DNA of 64,000 nucleotides from Chitinophagaceae bacterium (GTDB lineage: Bacteria; Bacteroidota; Bacteroidia; Chitinophagales; Chitinophagaceae), in the NCBI GenBank assembly GCA_019638595.1, contig JAHBTJ010000016.1, positions 62,001 through 126,000 of the forward strand. Direction: 5' to 3'. Shown here piece by piece: positions 50,812-60,184 of this stretch. The position numbers and the translations under genes are program-made. How positions within the stretch are numbered: position 1 is the first letter of the stretch; the number at the start of each line of letters is the position of its first letter. Below the pieces are notes generated by a model. It searched no databases and was not told where the DNA came from. It was given only the letters and a program-made list of their open reading frames with translations.

Positions 50812-53800
50812 ATGAAACAAATCATGACTCTTGTTTGCCTTTTTATAACCGCCTTTTGTGTTGCACAGCAAAAGCAGGTGAAAGGCACGGTGACCAGCAA
50901 AACTGACGGGTCGCCACTCGCAGGTGTGACAGTTGCAGGAGAAAAAAATGCAACCTCAACCGATGTTTCCGGGAAATTTTCTATTATGGCTGCATTGGGT
51001 GAAACGCTCACTTTTTCTTACGTGGGCATGAAACCGGTATCCGTACAGGTTACGGAAGCTGCTGATTTATCTGTACAAATGGAATCAGCGGCCGTTGAAG
51101 GTGAGCAGATTGTTATAGTCGGTTACTCCACGCAACGCAAGCAGGATTTAACCGGCGCTGTAGCGGTAGTAGATCTTAACCCTGTAAAAAACAACAGTTC
51201 CGGCAATACCATGCAGGCCTTGCAGGGGCGTGTTGCAGGTTTATATATTGAAAAAGACGGTTCTCCCAACGGGGCGAACAGTAGGATATTGATACGGGGC
51301 GCCAATACACTTGGCAATAACGATCCCCTTTATATTATAGACGGTGTGCCTACTACCAGGCCGGAAGTATTTCAGAATATAAACCCTGCAAGCATTGCTT
51401 CTGTGCAGATACTGAAAGACGCGTCAGCAGAGTCTATTTACGGCTCACGTGCATCCAATGGCGTAATCATCGTTACAACAAAAAATGGCGGCAATACAGA
51501 TGGGAAAGTGAATTTCCAATTCAATACAAGCATATCCGCGCAGTCTGAAAAATCTATGCGGTTTAAAATGCTTAATACTGTTGACAGGGGTAAGGCGTTG
51601 TGGCAGGCTTCTGTTAATGACCGCCAAAATCCCACGGACGCTTACGGGGAAATATATGATTTTAACTGGAACAATGATTTTGATAATCCTGTGCTTACCA
51701 GTGTAACGCCCAAACCTTATGTGGGTGGAGACCAGAATACGCCTGTGGGCAATACCGACTGGCAGTCTGTAATGTATAAAACGGGTATTGTTACCAACAA
51801 TTCACTGATAGCATCTGTAGGCAATAAAAGCTCCTCACTTGAAATTACCCTGGGGCATGTAAAGAATACCGGCATGCTGCGGTATACCGGTTACCAGCGT
51901 ATGAATGCAGGCATCAATGCTATTACCCGGGCTTTTAATGGCAAATTAACTTTCGGTTTGAATATGAATATAGCCAACTCCGATGAAACCCTTACGGCAA
52001 GGGACATTGGCGGTGCTTCTACAACTTCTCTCGCGGTAACCTTAACGCCTACTATCCCGGTGTTTCAGAAAGATGGTGTAACATATGCAGGCCCGTTAGG
52101 TGCAGGTTATTCAGACAGGAATAATCCCCTGCACATGCAATATATCTCCCGGTGGAACAATGCCAACAGGCTAAGCTCTTTCGGAAGTGTATTTGCCGAA
52201 ATTCAACCTATAAAAAATGTATTCTTTAAAACTACTTTAGGAATAGATGATGCGAGGTATAAGAATAAGGTAATCGCACCCACCTTTACGGAAGGTGCGT
52301 TGAGCCGTACCACCAATAGCTTAACCTTTGATGAAAATCATTATTCAAGTGTCACCTGGTCAAATACCTTACGGTATAACCTGAACCTGCAGGATCACAA
52401 ATTCAAATTCCTGCTGGGTACTGAATACATCAGGACTGATCTTGAAACCCGGTTTTCCAGGAAAGAAGGCTTTGCCATTCAGACAGAAGATTATTTTACA
52501 TTAAGTTCAGGCACGGGTAATACAAGTGTTTCAGGAGATTTTACCGGCAACAGGCTGTTCTCTCAATTTGCACGCATAGATTATAGTTATACAGATAAAT
52601 ATTTATTAGCGCTTACGGTTCGCCGTGATGGCTCATCCCGGTTTGGCGCCGATAACCAGTATGGTATTTTCCCGGCAGCATCTGTTGGCTGGCGTATAGA
52701 CAGGGAAAATTTTATGGCGGACAATAAGATTTTTTCTGAGCTGAAGCTAAGGTTAGGAGCCGGGCGTGTAGGTAACCAGCAAATTGGCGATCTGGCAAGG
52801 TATGCATTGTATTATGCGAGATATGGTACATCACAAAACCAGCTTACCCCGGGCTTTTGGGAGCAATACATGAATATCGGTACGGCTTATTCATTATCCG
52901 GCGCTAATTCAGGAACGCTCCCTTCAGGGTTTGTGCAAACACAGGCTGCCAATGCTGCATTAAAATGGGAAACAACTGATGAAATAAATGGAGGTATAGA
53001 CTTTGCGATACTTGACAATAGAATATTCGGTTCATTCGACTATTTCTCAAGAAAAACAAGCGGTATTCTTATTATCCCGCCGGTTGCATCAGCGCTTGGA
53101 GAAGGACAGCAGAAAGCGGTAAACGGTGCATCCAAAAGTAATAGAGGCTGGGAGTTTGTAATTGGCTATAGGGGCGAGCGCACAGGAAATTTCTCTTACA
53201 ATGTACAGCTCAACTTTGCGCACTTCAGGGATAAAATAACAGAGCTGCCGGAAGATGTAAGACCGGCCTATGCAGGCAATTTGCGGAACACCATTATAGG
53301 GCATTCTCAATTTGATATATTCGGATATAAAACCAACGGGTTATTTCAATCGCAGGCAGAAGTGGATGCGGCGCCTGAGCAAATTGGTGCAGGCCCGGGA
53401 AGGATACGTTATGTGGACGATAATAAGGATGGCGTGATCAGTGATCTTGACAGAACATGGATCGGCACCACATTACCCAAGCTGGAATACGGCGCAAGAA
53501 TTGATCTCAGCTATAAAAAATTCGATCTCTCCATTTTTGGCTCAGGTGTGGCCGGTCGTAAGGGCTTTGATGTGTATACTTTGTTTAACAACCTGATGAA
53601 GAGCAGGGAAAACGTAGGGCCAGGCGTGTTTGATGCATGGACTGCGCAACATACAAATACCAATATCCCGGCGCTCACATTAAAAGATAATAACAGTGAA
53701 GGACGCACATCGGATTATTTCATTGTAAACACTTCTTATTTTAAAATGCGCAATATCCAGCTTGCTTATAATGTAACAACCGGTGGTTTCTTCTCACGGC

Positions 53801-53937
53801 TGAGGTTTTTTGCCATGGGAGAAAACCTGTTCTGGTTCAAAAGCAGGCAATACCAAAGCCCTGATCCGGAAAGGATAGACCTGGATCCTGTGCCCATTCC
53901 AAAAACATTCACATTCGGCATTAACGCTTCATTTTAA
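50812..53937 (+). CDS. SusC-family TonB-dependent receptor of the fructan locus
   Basis: A 1041-residue receptor. Signal peptide (1-18, ending FCVAQQ), carboxypeptidase-regulatory-like domain (about 22-95), the SusC motif QIVIVGYSTQRKQDLTGAVA, plug (to about 220, ending SNGVIIVTTK) and a beta-barrel ending in TFGINASF. Unlike the other SusC of this window it has no STN domain, in line with control by a hybrid two-component system rather than by sigma/FecR. It imports fructo-oligosaccharides across the outer membrane with SusD. It lies 50 nt after the kinase gene. Confidence 0.95.
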   Translation: MKQIMTLVCLFITAFCVAQQKQVKGTVTSKTDGSPLAGVTVAGEKNATSTDVSGKFSIMAALGETLTFSYVGMKPVSVQVTEAADLSVQMESAAVEGEQIVIVGYSTQRKQDLTGAVAVVDLNPVKNNSSGNTMQALQGRVAGLYIEKDGSPNGANSRILIRGANTLGNNDPLYIIDGVPTTRPEVFQNINPASIASVQILKDASAESIYGSRASNGVIIVTTKNGGNTDGKVNFQFNTSISAQSEKSMRFKMLNTVDRGKALWQASVNDRQNPTDAYGEIYDFNWNNDFDNPVLTSVTPKPYVGGDQNTPVGNTDWQSVMYKTGIVTNNSLIASVGNKSSSLEITLGHVKNTGMLRYTGYQRMNAGINAITRAFNGKLTFGLNMNIANSDETLTARDIGGASTTSLAVTLTPTIPVFQKDGVTYAGPLGAGYSDRNNPLHMQYISRWNNANRLSSFGSVFAEIQPIKNVFFKTTLGIDDARYKNKVIAPTFTEGALSRTTNSLTFDENHYSSVTWSNTLRYNLNLQDHKFKFLLGTEYIRTDLETRFSRKEGFAIQTEDYFTLSSGTGNTSVSGDFTGNRLFSQFARIDYSYTDKYLLALTVRRDGSSRFGADNQYGIFPAASVGWRIDRENFMADNKIFSELKLRLGAGRVGNQQIGDLARYALYYARYGTSQNQLTPGFWEQYMNIGTAYSLSGANSGTLPSGFVQTQAANAALKWETTDEINGGIDFAILDNRIFGSFDYFSRKTSGILIIPPVASALGEGQQKAVNGASKSNRGWEFVIGYRGERTGNFSYNVQLNFAHFRDKITELPEDVRPAYAGNLRNTIIGHSQFDIFGYKTNGLFQSQAEVDAAPEQIGAGPGRIRYVDDNKDGVISDLDRTWIGTTLPKLEYGARIDLSYKKFDLSIFGSGVAGRKGFDVYTLFNNLMKSRENVGPGVFDAWTAQHTNTNIPALTLKDNNSEGRTSDYFIVNTSYFKMRNIQLAYNVTTGGFFSRLRFFAMGENLFWFKSRQYQSPDPERIDLDPVPIPKTFTFGINASF

Positions 53938-53960
53938 AGTAAACAACTAAATATATTGAG

Positions 53961-55667
53961 ATGAAAAATATTTTGAGCATAGCTTTTGTATCTGCACTGC
54001 TGCTGAGCACTGCCTGCAAAAAAGCGCTTGATTATACTCCTAAGGGCGCGGTGTCATCCAGCGATCTTACTTCGCCCACTGCTGTTGAAGGCCTGGTTAC
54101 CGCGGCTTATGCAGCCATTGGTAATGGTGATATGATCGGGCCGATATACAGTAAATGGGCCTTTGGTGCGGTTCGTTCTGACGATACTTATAAAGGCGGA
54201 GGAGGAACAGGTGATGTAGGTGAAATTGACGCCATGGAGCATTACAATCTTGTTACGCCCACAATGGATGCTTTTGTATCCCGCACATGGAAGAATCTTT
54301 TTAAATCTGTTTCAAGAGCCAATGTAGCATTGCGTGCCGTGAATGATCTTGATGAAAGCGCTTATCCCCAGAAAAAAATCCGCCAGGGAGAGCTACGCTT
54401 TTTGAGGGCGCATAGTTATTTCACTATGAAGCAGCTTTATAAAAACATTCCCATCTTTGATGAGAATGCGACAGCCGAGGATATCCTGGAAGTATCGAAT
54501 GACCTGAGCAATGATGAATCGTGGAATAAAATAGCAGGTGATTTTCAATTTGCGGTGGATAATTTGCCTGAAACACAATCTGAGATAGGAAGAGCGAATA
54601 AATACGCGGCGCAGGCATACCTGGCAAAAGTAAAATTATACCAGGCTTACGAGCAGGATGAAACGCATCATGTAACCAATATTAATCAGTCAAGGCTGCA
54701 GGAAGTGGTAACATTAGCACAAGCGGTTATTTCTTCCGGTAAATATTACCTTAACGCTGATATAGCAGATAATTTTTTGCCTGAAACAGAAAACAGCGCT
54801 GAATCAATTTTTGCTATACAGTTCACTATTAATGATGGTACTACCGCAGGCAGGATGAATTTTGAAGACGGGCTGAATTATCCGCATGGCGCACCGCAAT
54901 ATGGATGTTGCGGGTTTAACGCCGCAAGCCAGAACCTGGTGAATGCACATACTACAGATGCAAATGGCTTACCCAATTTTGAAACATTTAATAACAGCAT
55001 AGCGAATCTTGGTACGGCCACAGTTGATCCGAGGTTAGATCATACGGTTGGCATAGACGGACACCCATATAAATACGATAATACAAAACCCTTCAGCAAT
55101 AGCTGGGTAAGAGACCCCGGTGTGTATGGAAACTTTCATACGATGCGCAACCAGCAACTGGCAACAAGCGGTTCTTATTTTAAGCTGGGACCATTTATGG
55201 GGAGTGCAAAAAATTATGACGTACTACGATATGATGATATTCTTTTAATTCAGGCAGAAGCATATATTGAATTAGGACAACAGGAAAAAGCATTGCCGCT
55301 TATTAACCAGGTAAGAGCCAGGGCTGCAGCCAGTACTGATCGTTTGAAAAAGCTGGATGGCACATTCCCTTCCAGCTATAAAATCCAGGAGTATACATCT
55401 GCCGGATGGACACAGGCGTATGCACGTAAGGCCCTGCAATGGGAACGTCGCCTGGAATTTGCGACTGAAGGCGAACGTTTTTTTGATCTTGTACGTTGGG
55501 GTATGGCTGAGCAAACATTGAATGCTTATCTTACTATTGAAAAAGTGCGCAGGCCATTTTTGGCTACCGCTCATTTTACCGCGGGCAGGGATGAATACTT
55601 ACCGATCCCGCAATCGGAAATTACGTTTACCAAGGGATTGTACAAACAAAACCCGGGATATAATTAA
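53961..55667 (+). CDS. SusD-family lipoprotein of the fructan locus
   Basis: A 568-residue SusD-like protein. Lipoprotein signal MKNILSIAFVSALLLSTACK (C19). The helix-rich body includes RQGELRFLRAHSYFTMKQLY and DVLRYDDILLIQAEAYIELG, then RKALQWERRLEFATEGERFF with DLVRWG, and it ends GLYKQNPGYN, as is usual in the family. It binds the polysaccharide outside the cell and covers the SusC pore. It starts 23 nt after susC. Confidence 0.95.
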   Translation: MKNILSIAFVSALLLSTACKKALDYTPKGAVSSSDLTSPTAVEGLVTAAYAAIGNGDMIGPIYSKWAFGAVRSDDTYKGGGGTGDVGEIDAMEHYNLVTPTMDAFVSRTWKNLFKSVSRANVALRAVNDLDESAYPQKKIRQGELRFLRAHSYFTMKQLYKNIPIFDENATAEDILEVSNDLSNDESWNKIAGDFQFAVDNLPETQSEIGRANKYAAQAYLAKVKLYQAYEQDETHHVTNINQSRLQEVVTLAQAVISSGKYYLNADIADNFLPETENSAESIFAIQFTINDGTTAGRMNFEDGLNYPHGAPQYGCCGFNAASQNLVNAHTTDANGLPNFETFNNSIANLGTATVDPRLDHTVGIDGHPYKYDNTKPFSNSWVRDPGVYGNFHTMRNQQLATSGSYFKLGPFMGSAKNYDVLRYDDILLIQAEAYIELGQQEKALPLINQVRARAAASTDRLKKLDGTFPSSYKIQEYTSAGWTQAYARKALQWERRLEFATEGERFFDLVRWGMAEQTLNAYLTIEKVRRPFLATAHFTAGRDEYLPIPQSEITFTKGLYKQNPGYN

Positions 55668-55741
55668 GAACCGTTTATATTTAACAATAATACAGGTATG
55701 CTGCAATGCTGCCTGTATTATCACCATCAAAATAATAAAAC

Positions 55742-57433
55742 ATGATCAAAAGCCTGCTATACGTATTTCTCCCGTTTTTCCTTGTTTTGCCTGCAGTTGC
55801 ACAGCAGGCGCCTGCAACTAAAAATATCAGCACCTGTTTTACGGCTGAAAAAAAATACCTGGTATTGCCTGTTAAGAACGGTGCACAGAAGCGTAATCTT
55901 GAATTATGGGTTGATGGCGTGAATACCCGCTTTTGGGATATGGAGCTGGCGGAAGACAAACCGGACTGGTATGCTTATATGCGCATTGATGAATGGAAGG
56001 GAAAACAAATTGAATTAAGAGTGGATAAAGTTGCTGCTACTTCAAAAGTATTTGAGCCGGTAATGCAAAGTGATGAGGATACCAATGCCAATGAGTATAA
56101 AGAAAAAATGAGGGCGCAGTTCCATTTTTCTCCCAAACGCGGTTGGACGAACGATCCTAACGGCATGGTATATTTTAACGGCGAGTATCATTTATTCTTT
56201 CAGCATAACCCATACGGGCACAACTGGGGTAATATGACCTGGGGACATACCGTAAGTAAAGACCTCATACACTGGACAGAGCTGGATGACGCCTTGCATC
56301 CCAACCAGGGCGGCCCGGTATTCAGTGGCGGCGCCGTTGTAGATAAAAATAATACAAGCGGTTTGGGAGAAAATGGAAAACCTGCGATGGTAATATTCCA
56401 TACCGGTGCAAGAGGCTGGGGGCAGTATATGGCATGGAGCACAGACGGGCGCAATTTTCAACGGCAGATAGCGGCAGTAGTGCCTCGCATCAATAAAGAT
56501 AACCGTGATCCTAAAGTGATATGGTATGAGCCAACTAAAAAATGGGTAATGGTTGTATGGGTGGAAAGAGGAAATAACGAACAGCACAGCATGCAGTTCC
56601 TTACTTCGCCTGATCTTAAAAACTGGACGCCGGCCAGCGTAACATACGGTGGTATTGGCAATGACCGCTATTTGTTTGAATGTCCTGAGTTTTATGAGCT
56701 GCCTGTAACAGGAATGGACGGTGTAAAAAAATGGGTGCTTACCGGCGCTAATACGGAATATGCTGTCGGCACTTTTGATGGCACGACTTTTACTGAAGAA
56801 GAAAAAAAATTACAGAACCAGCACGGCCGTGATTTCTATGCGCCGCAAACCTTCAGCGATGAGCCAACAGGCAGGCGGATAGAAATTGGCTGGTGGAGAA
56901 CCAATACCGCTAAAGGTGAAAATAGTTTCAACCAGTCTATGAGCCTGCCATTAGAGCACAAGCTGGTAAAGACCCCGGAAGGCATCAGGCTCACACGTAT
57001 GCCGGTAAAAGAAGTAGAGAATCTCCGTAGCGGCAAGGTGTACAGGTTGGGTAATAAAAGCATAAAAGAGAACGGCGCTAATCCATTAAAAGATATCAAT
57101 ATTGAACTGGCGGAATTGCGCATGGATATTATACCCGGCAAAGCAAAAGAAGTGAACCTTAATATACGCGGTGTGGATGTAACATACAATGTAATTGATC
57201 AGCAATTAGTAGTGGATGGCGTGAAAGCGCCTGCACCTTTACTGAATGGTAAGCTAAGCTTGCTGATATATGCAGACCGGACGGGACTTGAAATTTTTGC
57301 AAATAACGGCTTAATGTTCATGCCTGTTAATATTAATATAGATGACAGCAACCGTTCTTTATCATTATCCGCAAAAGGCGGTACAGCCAAAATTTCAGGA
57401 CTTGAAGTATACGAATTGAAAAGCATCTGGTAA
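55742..57433 (+). CDS. Glycoside hydrolase family 32 with N-terminal DUF4980-like domain (levanase/inulinase type)
   Basis: A 563-residue enzyme with signal peptide (1-20). An extra domain of about 100 residues precedes the five-bladed propeller (DUF4980-like, seen in Bacteroidota fructanases). GH32 residues: nucleophile D138 in WTNDPNG (usual form WMNDPNG, so T replaces M), transition-state D256 in NRDPKV, and the acid/base E313 in FECP. The C-terminal beta-sandwich ends the protein. It retains configuration and cleaves beta-2,1 or beta-2,6 fructosyl bonds; endo or exo action cannot be told. Third structural group of the operon after susCD. Confidence 0.94.
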   Translation: MIKSLLYVFLPFFLVLPAVAQQAPATKNISTCFTAEKKYLVLPVKNGAQKRNLELWVDGVNTRFWDMELAEDKPDWYAYMRIDEWKGKQIELRVDKVAATSKVFEPVMQSDEDTNANEYKEKMRAQFHFSPKRGWTNDPNGMVYFNGEYHLFFQHNPYGHNWGNMTWGHTVSKDLIHWTELDDALHPNQGGPVFSGGAVVDKNNTSGLGENGKPAMVIFHTGARGWGQYMAWSTDGRNFQRQIAAVVPRINKDNRDPKVIWYEPTKKWVMVVWVERGNNEQHSMQFLTSPDLKNWTPASVTYGGIGNDRYLFECPEFYELPVTGMDGVKKWVLTGANTEYAVGTFDGTTFTEEEKKLQNQHGRDFYAPQTFSDEPTGRRIEIGWWRTNTAKGENSFNQSMSLPLEHKLVKTPEGIRLTRMPVKEVENLRSGKVYRLGNKSIKENGANPLKDINIELAELRMDIIPGKAKEVNLNIRGVDVTYNVIDQQLVVDGVKAPAPLLNGKLSLLIYADRTGLEIFANNGLMFMPVNINIDDSNRSLSLSAKGGTAKISGLEVYELKSIW

Positions 57434-57479
57434 TAATGTAGCTAACGTTAAGCTAAGCGTGAAACGACAAATGTGAAAT

Positions 57480-57520
57480 GTGAAACGATAAATGTGAGCA
57501 TCTCACGTCTATCGTTTCAC
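57480..57520. repeat. Hairpin between the two GH32 genes
   Basis: GTGAAACGATA (57480-57490) pairs perfectly with TATCGTTTCAC (57510-57520), and inside it GTGAG pairs with CTCAC. Just before it, the related GTGAAACGACAAATGTGAAA repeats the left arm. There is no T-run, so it is a processing or attenuating structure or a filler repeat rather than a simple terminator. Confidence 0.6.
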
Positions 57521-57575
57521 CTCTCAAGGAAAAGACACAAAATCATTGTTAATTCTAACGTAAAAAAAATATATC

Positions 57576-59084
57576 ATGATTGCAAAAGCTAAATGGTTAT
57601 TGTTAACCGCCTTTGTTATTTTTTTTCAAACATCATGGAGCCAGAGCGATGCATACACAGATAAGCATCGCCCGCAAATACATTTCTCTCCTAAAAAGGG
57701 ATGGATGAATGATCCCAACGGGATGGTGTACCTCAATGGCAAATATCATTTGTTCTACCAGCACAACCCCGATAAACCGGTTTGGGGGCCCATGCATTGG
57801 GGACATGCCGTAAGCACCGATCTTGTACATTGGGAAGAATTGCCTATTGCTTTATATCCTGATGCACTGGGAACTATTTTCTCAGGCAGCGCGGTGATTG
57901 ACAAGGACAATACCGCCGGTTTCGGCGCTAACGCGATGGTGGCTATTTATACCAGTCATAGCCATGCCATGGAAAAAGACGGTTTTGATAAGATAGAAAC
58001 ACAGAGCATTGCCTACAGTTTGGATGAAGGGAAAACATGGACAAAGTATAAAGGCAATCCTGTTGTTCCTAATCCCGGTATAAGAGACTTCCGCGATCCT
58101 AAGGTGATGTGGTATGAACCTGCGCAAAAATGGATCATGACTTTAGCCGTTACGGATCATATTGATTTCTATTCATCACCGGATTTAAAGAACTGGACAA
58201 AAGAAAGCGAGTTTGGTAAAAACCTTGGTGCGCATGGTGGTGTATGGGAATGTCCTGACCTGTTTCCGTTATCACTTAATGGCGAAGAGGTATGGGTGTT
58301 GATCGTAAACATCAACCCGGGTGGCCCGAATGGCGGATCTGCGGCGCAATATTTTACCGGCAAATTTGATGGTCATGTTTTTACGCCAAACGAAACAGAT
58401 ACCAAATGGATAGATTATGGCCCTGATGATTATGCAGGCATTACCTGGTCAAACACCGGCGACAGGAAAATTTTCCTGGGCTGGATGAGCAACTGGATGT
58501 ACGCTAATGTTGTGCCTACGGAAAAATGGAGAAGCGCCAATACGATTGCAAGAGACCTGTCAATAGAAAAAGCAGGTGGAAAGTATTTGGTGCGTTCTGT
58601 TCCTTCTCCCGAAATAAGCAGGTTGTATACAAAGAATTATACGGCTAAAAATGTAAAAGTCAAAAACCTGGATGTAACTGCGAAAGCCGGGCAGTTAACG
58701 GGTGGGGCAGAATTAAAATTTGATTCAGATGAACTGAAAGCATTCAATATTGTTTTGTCGAATAATAATGGAGAAAAAGTTGTTATAGGATATGATAAAG
58801 CTGCCAATAATTATTTCATTGACAGGTCTGCTTCGGGCAAATCAGATTTTCATAAAGATTTTACCAATACACTTACAGCGCCCAGGCTTTCGGCTAACAA
58901 AAACGCCGATATAATACTGGTGATTGATGACGCTTCTGTAGAGCTGTTTGCTGATGGCGGGTTATCAGTGATGACTGCTATCTTTTTCCCGCAATCAAAT
59001 TATACAGATATTACTATTACATCAACGGAAAAGCTGACGATAAAGAACCTGGTGTTTAATCATCTCAATAGTGCCTGGAAGTGA
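57576..59084 (+). CDS. Glycoside hydrolase family 32 (exo-type fructanase/invertase-like)
   Basis: A 502-residue secreted enzyme (signal peptide 1-23, ending SWSQSD). GH32 triad: D46 in WMNDPNGMVY, D174 in FRDPKV, E225 in WECPDL. Propeller strands such as HFSPKKGWMND and GPMHWGHAVSTDLVHWEELP are typical of exo-acting levanases, inulinases and sucrases; the C-terminal beta-sandwich ends with VELFADGGLSVMTAIFFPQS. It lacks the extra N-terminal domain of its neighbour, suggesting division of labour, for example one on the polymer and one on oligosaccharides. Last gene of the operon. Confidence 0.95.
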   Translation: MIAKAKWLLLTAFVIFFQTSWSQSDAYTDKHRPQIHFSPKKGWMNDPNGMVYLNGKYHLFYQHNPDKPVWGPMHWGHAVSTDLVHWEELPIALYPDALGTIFSGSAVIDKDNTAGFGANAMVAIYTSHSHAMEKDGFDKIETQSIAYSLDEGKTWTKYKGNPVVPNPGIRDFRDPKVMWYEPAQKWIMTLAVTDHIDFYSSPDLKNWTKESEFGKNLGAHGGVWECPDLFPLSLNGEEVWVLIVNINPGGPNGGSAAQYFTGKFDGHVFTPNETDTKWIDYGPDDYAGITWSNTGDRKIFLGWMSNWMYANVVPTEKWRSANTIARDLSIEKAGGKYLVRSVPSPEISRLYTKNYTAKNVKVKNLDVTAKAGQLTGGAELKFDSDELKAFNIVLSNNNGEKVVIGYDKAANNYFIDRSASGKSDFHKDFTNTLTAPRLSANKNADIILVIDDASVELFADGGLSVMTAIFFPQSNYTDITITSTEKLTIKNLVFNHLNSAWK

Positions 59085-59402
59085 TGGTCAGCTCCCGCAA
59101 ATATATATCGTCTCCGGTTGTAATCGCCGGAGGCGATAAGATAGTGATGCGAAGCGAGGACGCTTCGCATAGCGAGGTTTAGTGCTGACGCAAAAACAAA
59201 ATAATCTTATACACTGCGATCCCGCTCGCACAAGCATTTGATTTAAATGAATATTGCAGCGGGAGAAGCAGTCCCCGCAACAGGAAACATGCAGACCTGC
59301 AAGGCTGGATTCTCCGCTGCAGCGATCACCAGGAAAGCGAACTAAACCTATGAGGTTTGCAGCGCAGCTATGCAACCCGGCAAACCTCATAGGTTTGAGT
59401 AC
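59085..59402. other. Gene-free stretch with three hairpins
   Basis: Hairpins in order: CTCCGG with CCGGAG (59112-59132); ATGCGAAGCG with CGCTTCGCAT (59147-59170), which may end the fructan operon; and AAACCTATGAGGTTTG (59344-59359) with CAAACCTCATAGGTTT (59381-59396), a perfect 16-bp inverted repeat of a kind scattered in genomes of this group. No gene in this stretch. Confidence 0.6.
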
Positions 59403-60080
59403 TCATCCCACATGCTGATATACCGCGAACAGCTTCCAGAACATCATCGGCTTTTTAAAATCGAACCTGTGTTTCTGAAATTCATTTAATACCAGTTCAA
59501 CCTGTGTTTGCTTCACCTCGTATTTTCCTATCATCATTTCTCTTTCCCCGGTATATAAGCCAATTTTATGCTGGCAAAGGTGAATGTTCTGCTGTGTTAC
59601 TTCTTCAAAGATCAATACATCGTGCATTTGGTAATCGGGAAGTGATTCATGGTGAGGAATACTATTATTAAATGTTAACGCTACCAGGTTTTTATTACTG
59701 GTTTCGGGTAAGACCAGTTTTGGAAAAGCATTCCATTCGTTGAACTGCAGCTCCTGGTAGCAGCATTTCATGTATATATTATCATTAATAAAAGGCACTT
59801 CGCGCAACTGCAGCCTGATGATATGATTTTCCTCCCCGGCCAGCTTATCCCCGTTAAACTTCAGTATTTCATTGATGGTGATGCTCTGGGTAATAAAATG
59901 ATCCAGCGGTATGCCAAAATAATTGGCAATACGGATAACGGTTTCGATGCGTGGTTCCGCCCTGTTTTCCTCGTAAGAAGATATGTTTCCCCGTGTAAGC
60001 TCAAACAAATCTGCAAAAGCCTGCTGACTTAAGCCTTTGGTTGTTCGTATCTTTTTGATATTGGCTCCGATCTTTGTCAT
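59403..60080 (-). CDS. XRE-family transcriptional regulator
   Basis: 225 residues from ATG 60080. The N-terminal 65 residues are a Cro/C1-type HTH (IGANIKKIRTTKGLSQQAFA, then FELTRGNISSYEENRAEPRI). The C-terminal 150 residues, with FPKLVLPETSNKNLVALTFN and LPDYQMHDVLIFEEVTQQNI, resemble the outline of a LexA/S24-type domain, but the Ser-Lys pair is not seen, so self-cleavage is unlikely. It is divergent from the YbjN/PspA/flotillin operon, and an 11-bp inverted repeat lies between. It probably represses both units. Confidence 0.85.
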   Translation of the reverse strand: MTKIGANIKKIRTTKGLSQQAFADLFELTRGNISSYEENRAEPRIETVIRIANYFGIPLDHFITQSITINEILKFNGDKLAGEENHIIRLQLREVPFINDNIYMKCCYQELQFNEWNAFPKLVLPETSNKNLVALTFNNSIPHHESLPDYQMHDVLIFEEVTQQNIHLCQHKIGLYTGEREMMIGKYEVKQTQVELVLNEFQKHRFDFKKPMMFWKLFAVYQHVG

Positions 60081-60083
60081 GAC

Positions 60084-60160
60084 ATGCAAATATAGTTGTA
60101 AATTTTTTTATCACAAATGCAAATATTTTTTGCATTTGTCATTTTGGTTTTGTAGATTTG
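60084..60160. promoter_or_regulatory. Divergent promoters with operator palindrome
   Basis: Perfect inverted repeat ACAAATGCAAA (60113-60123) and TTTGCATTTGT (60129-60139) with a 5-nt spacer. A further half site ATGCAAATAT is at 60084-60093, repeated inside the palindrome at 60117-60126. The minus-strand -7 box TATATTTG (60087-60094) serves the XRE gene, and the plus-strand -7 box TAGATTTG (60153-60160) serves the operon. The palindrome falls in the -33 zone of the plus promoter, so a bound regulator would block it. Confidence 0.65.
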
Positions 60161-60184
60161 TTCAACTAAGACGAAAACAAGCCG

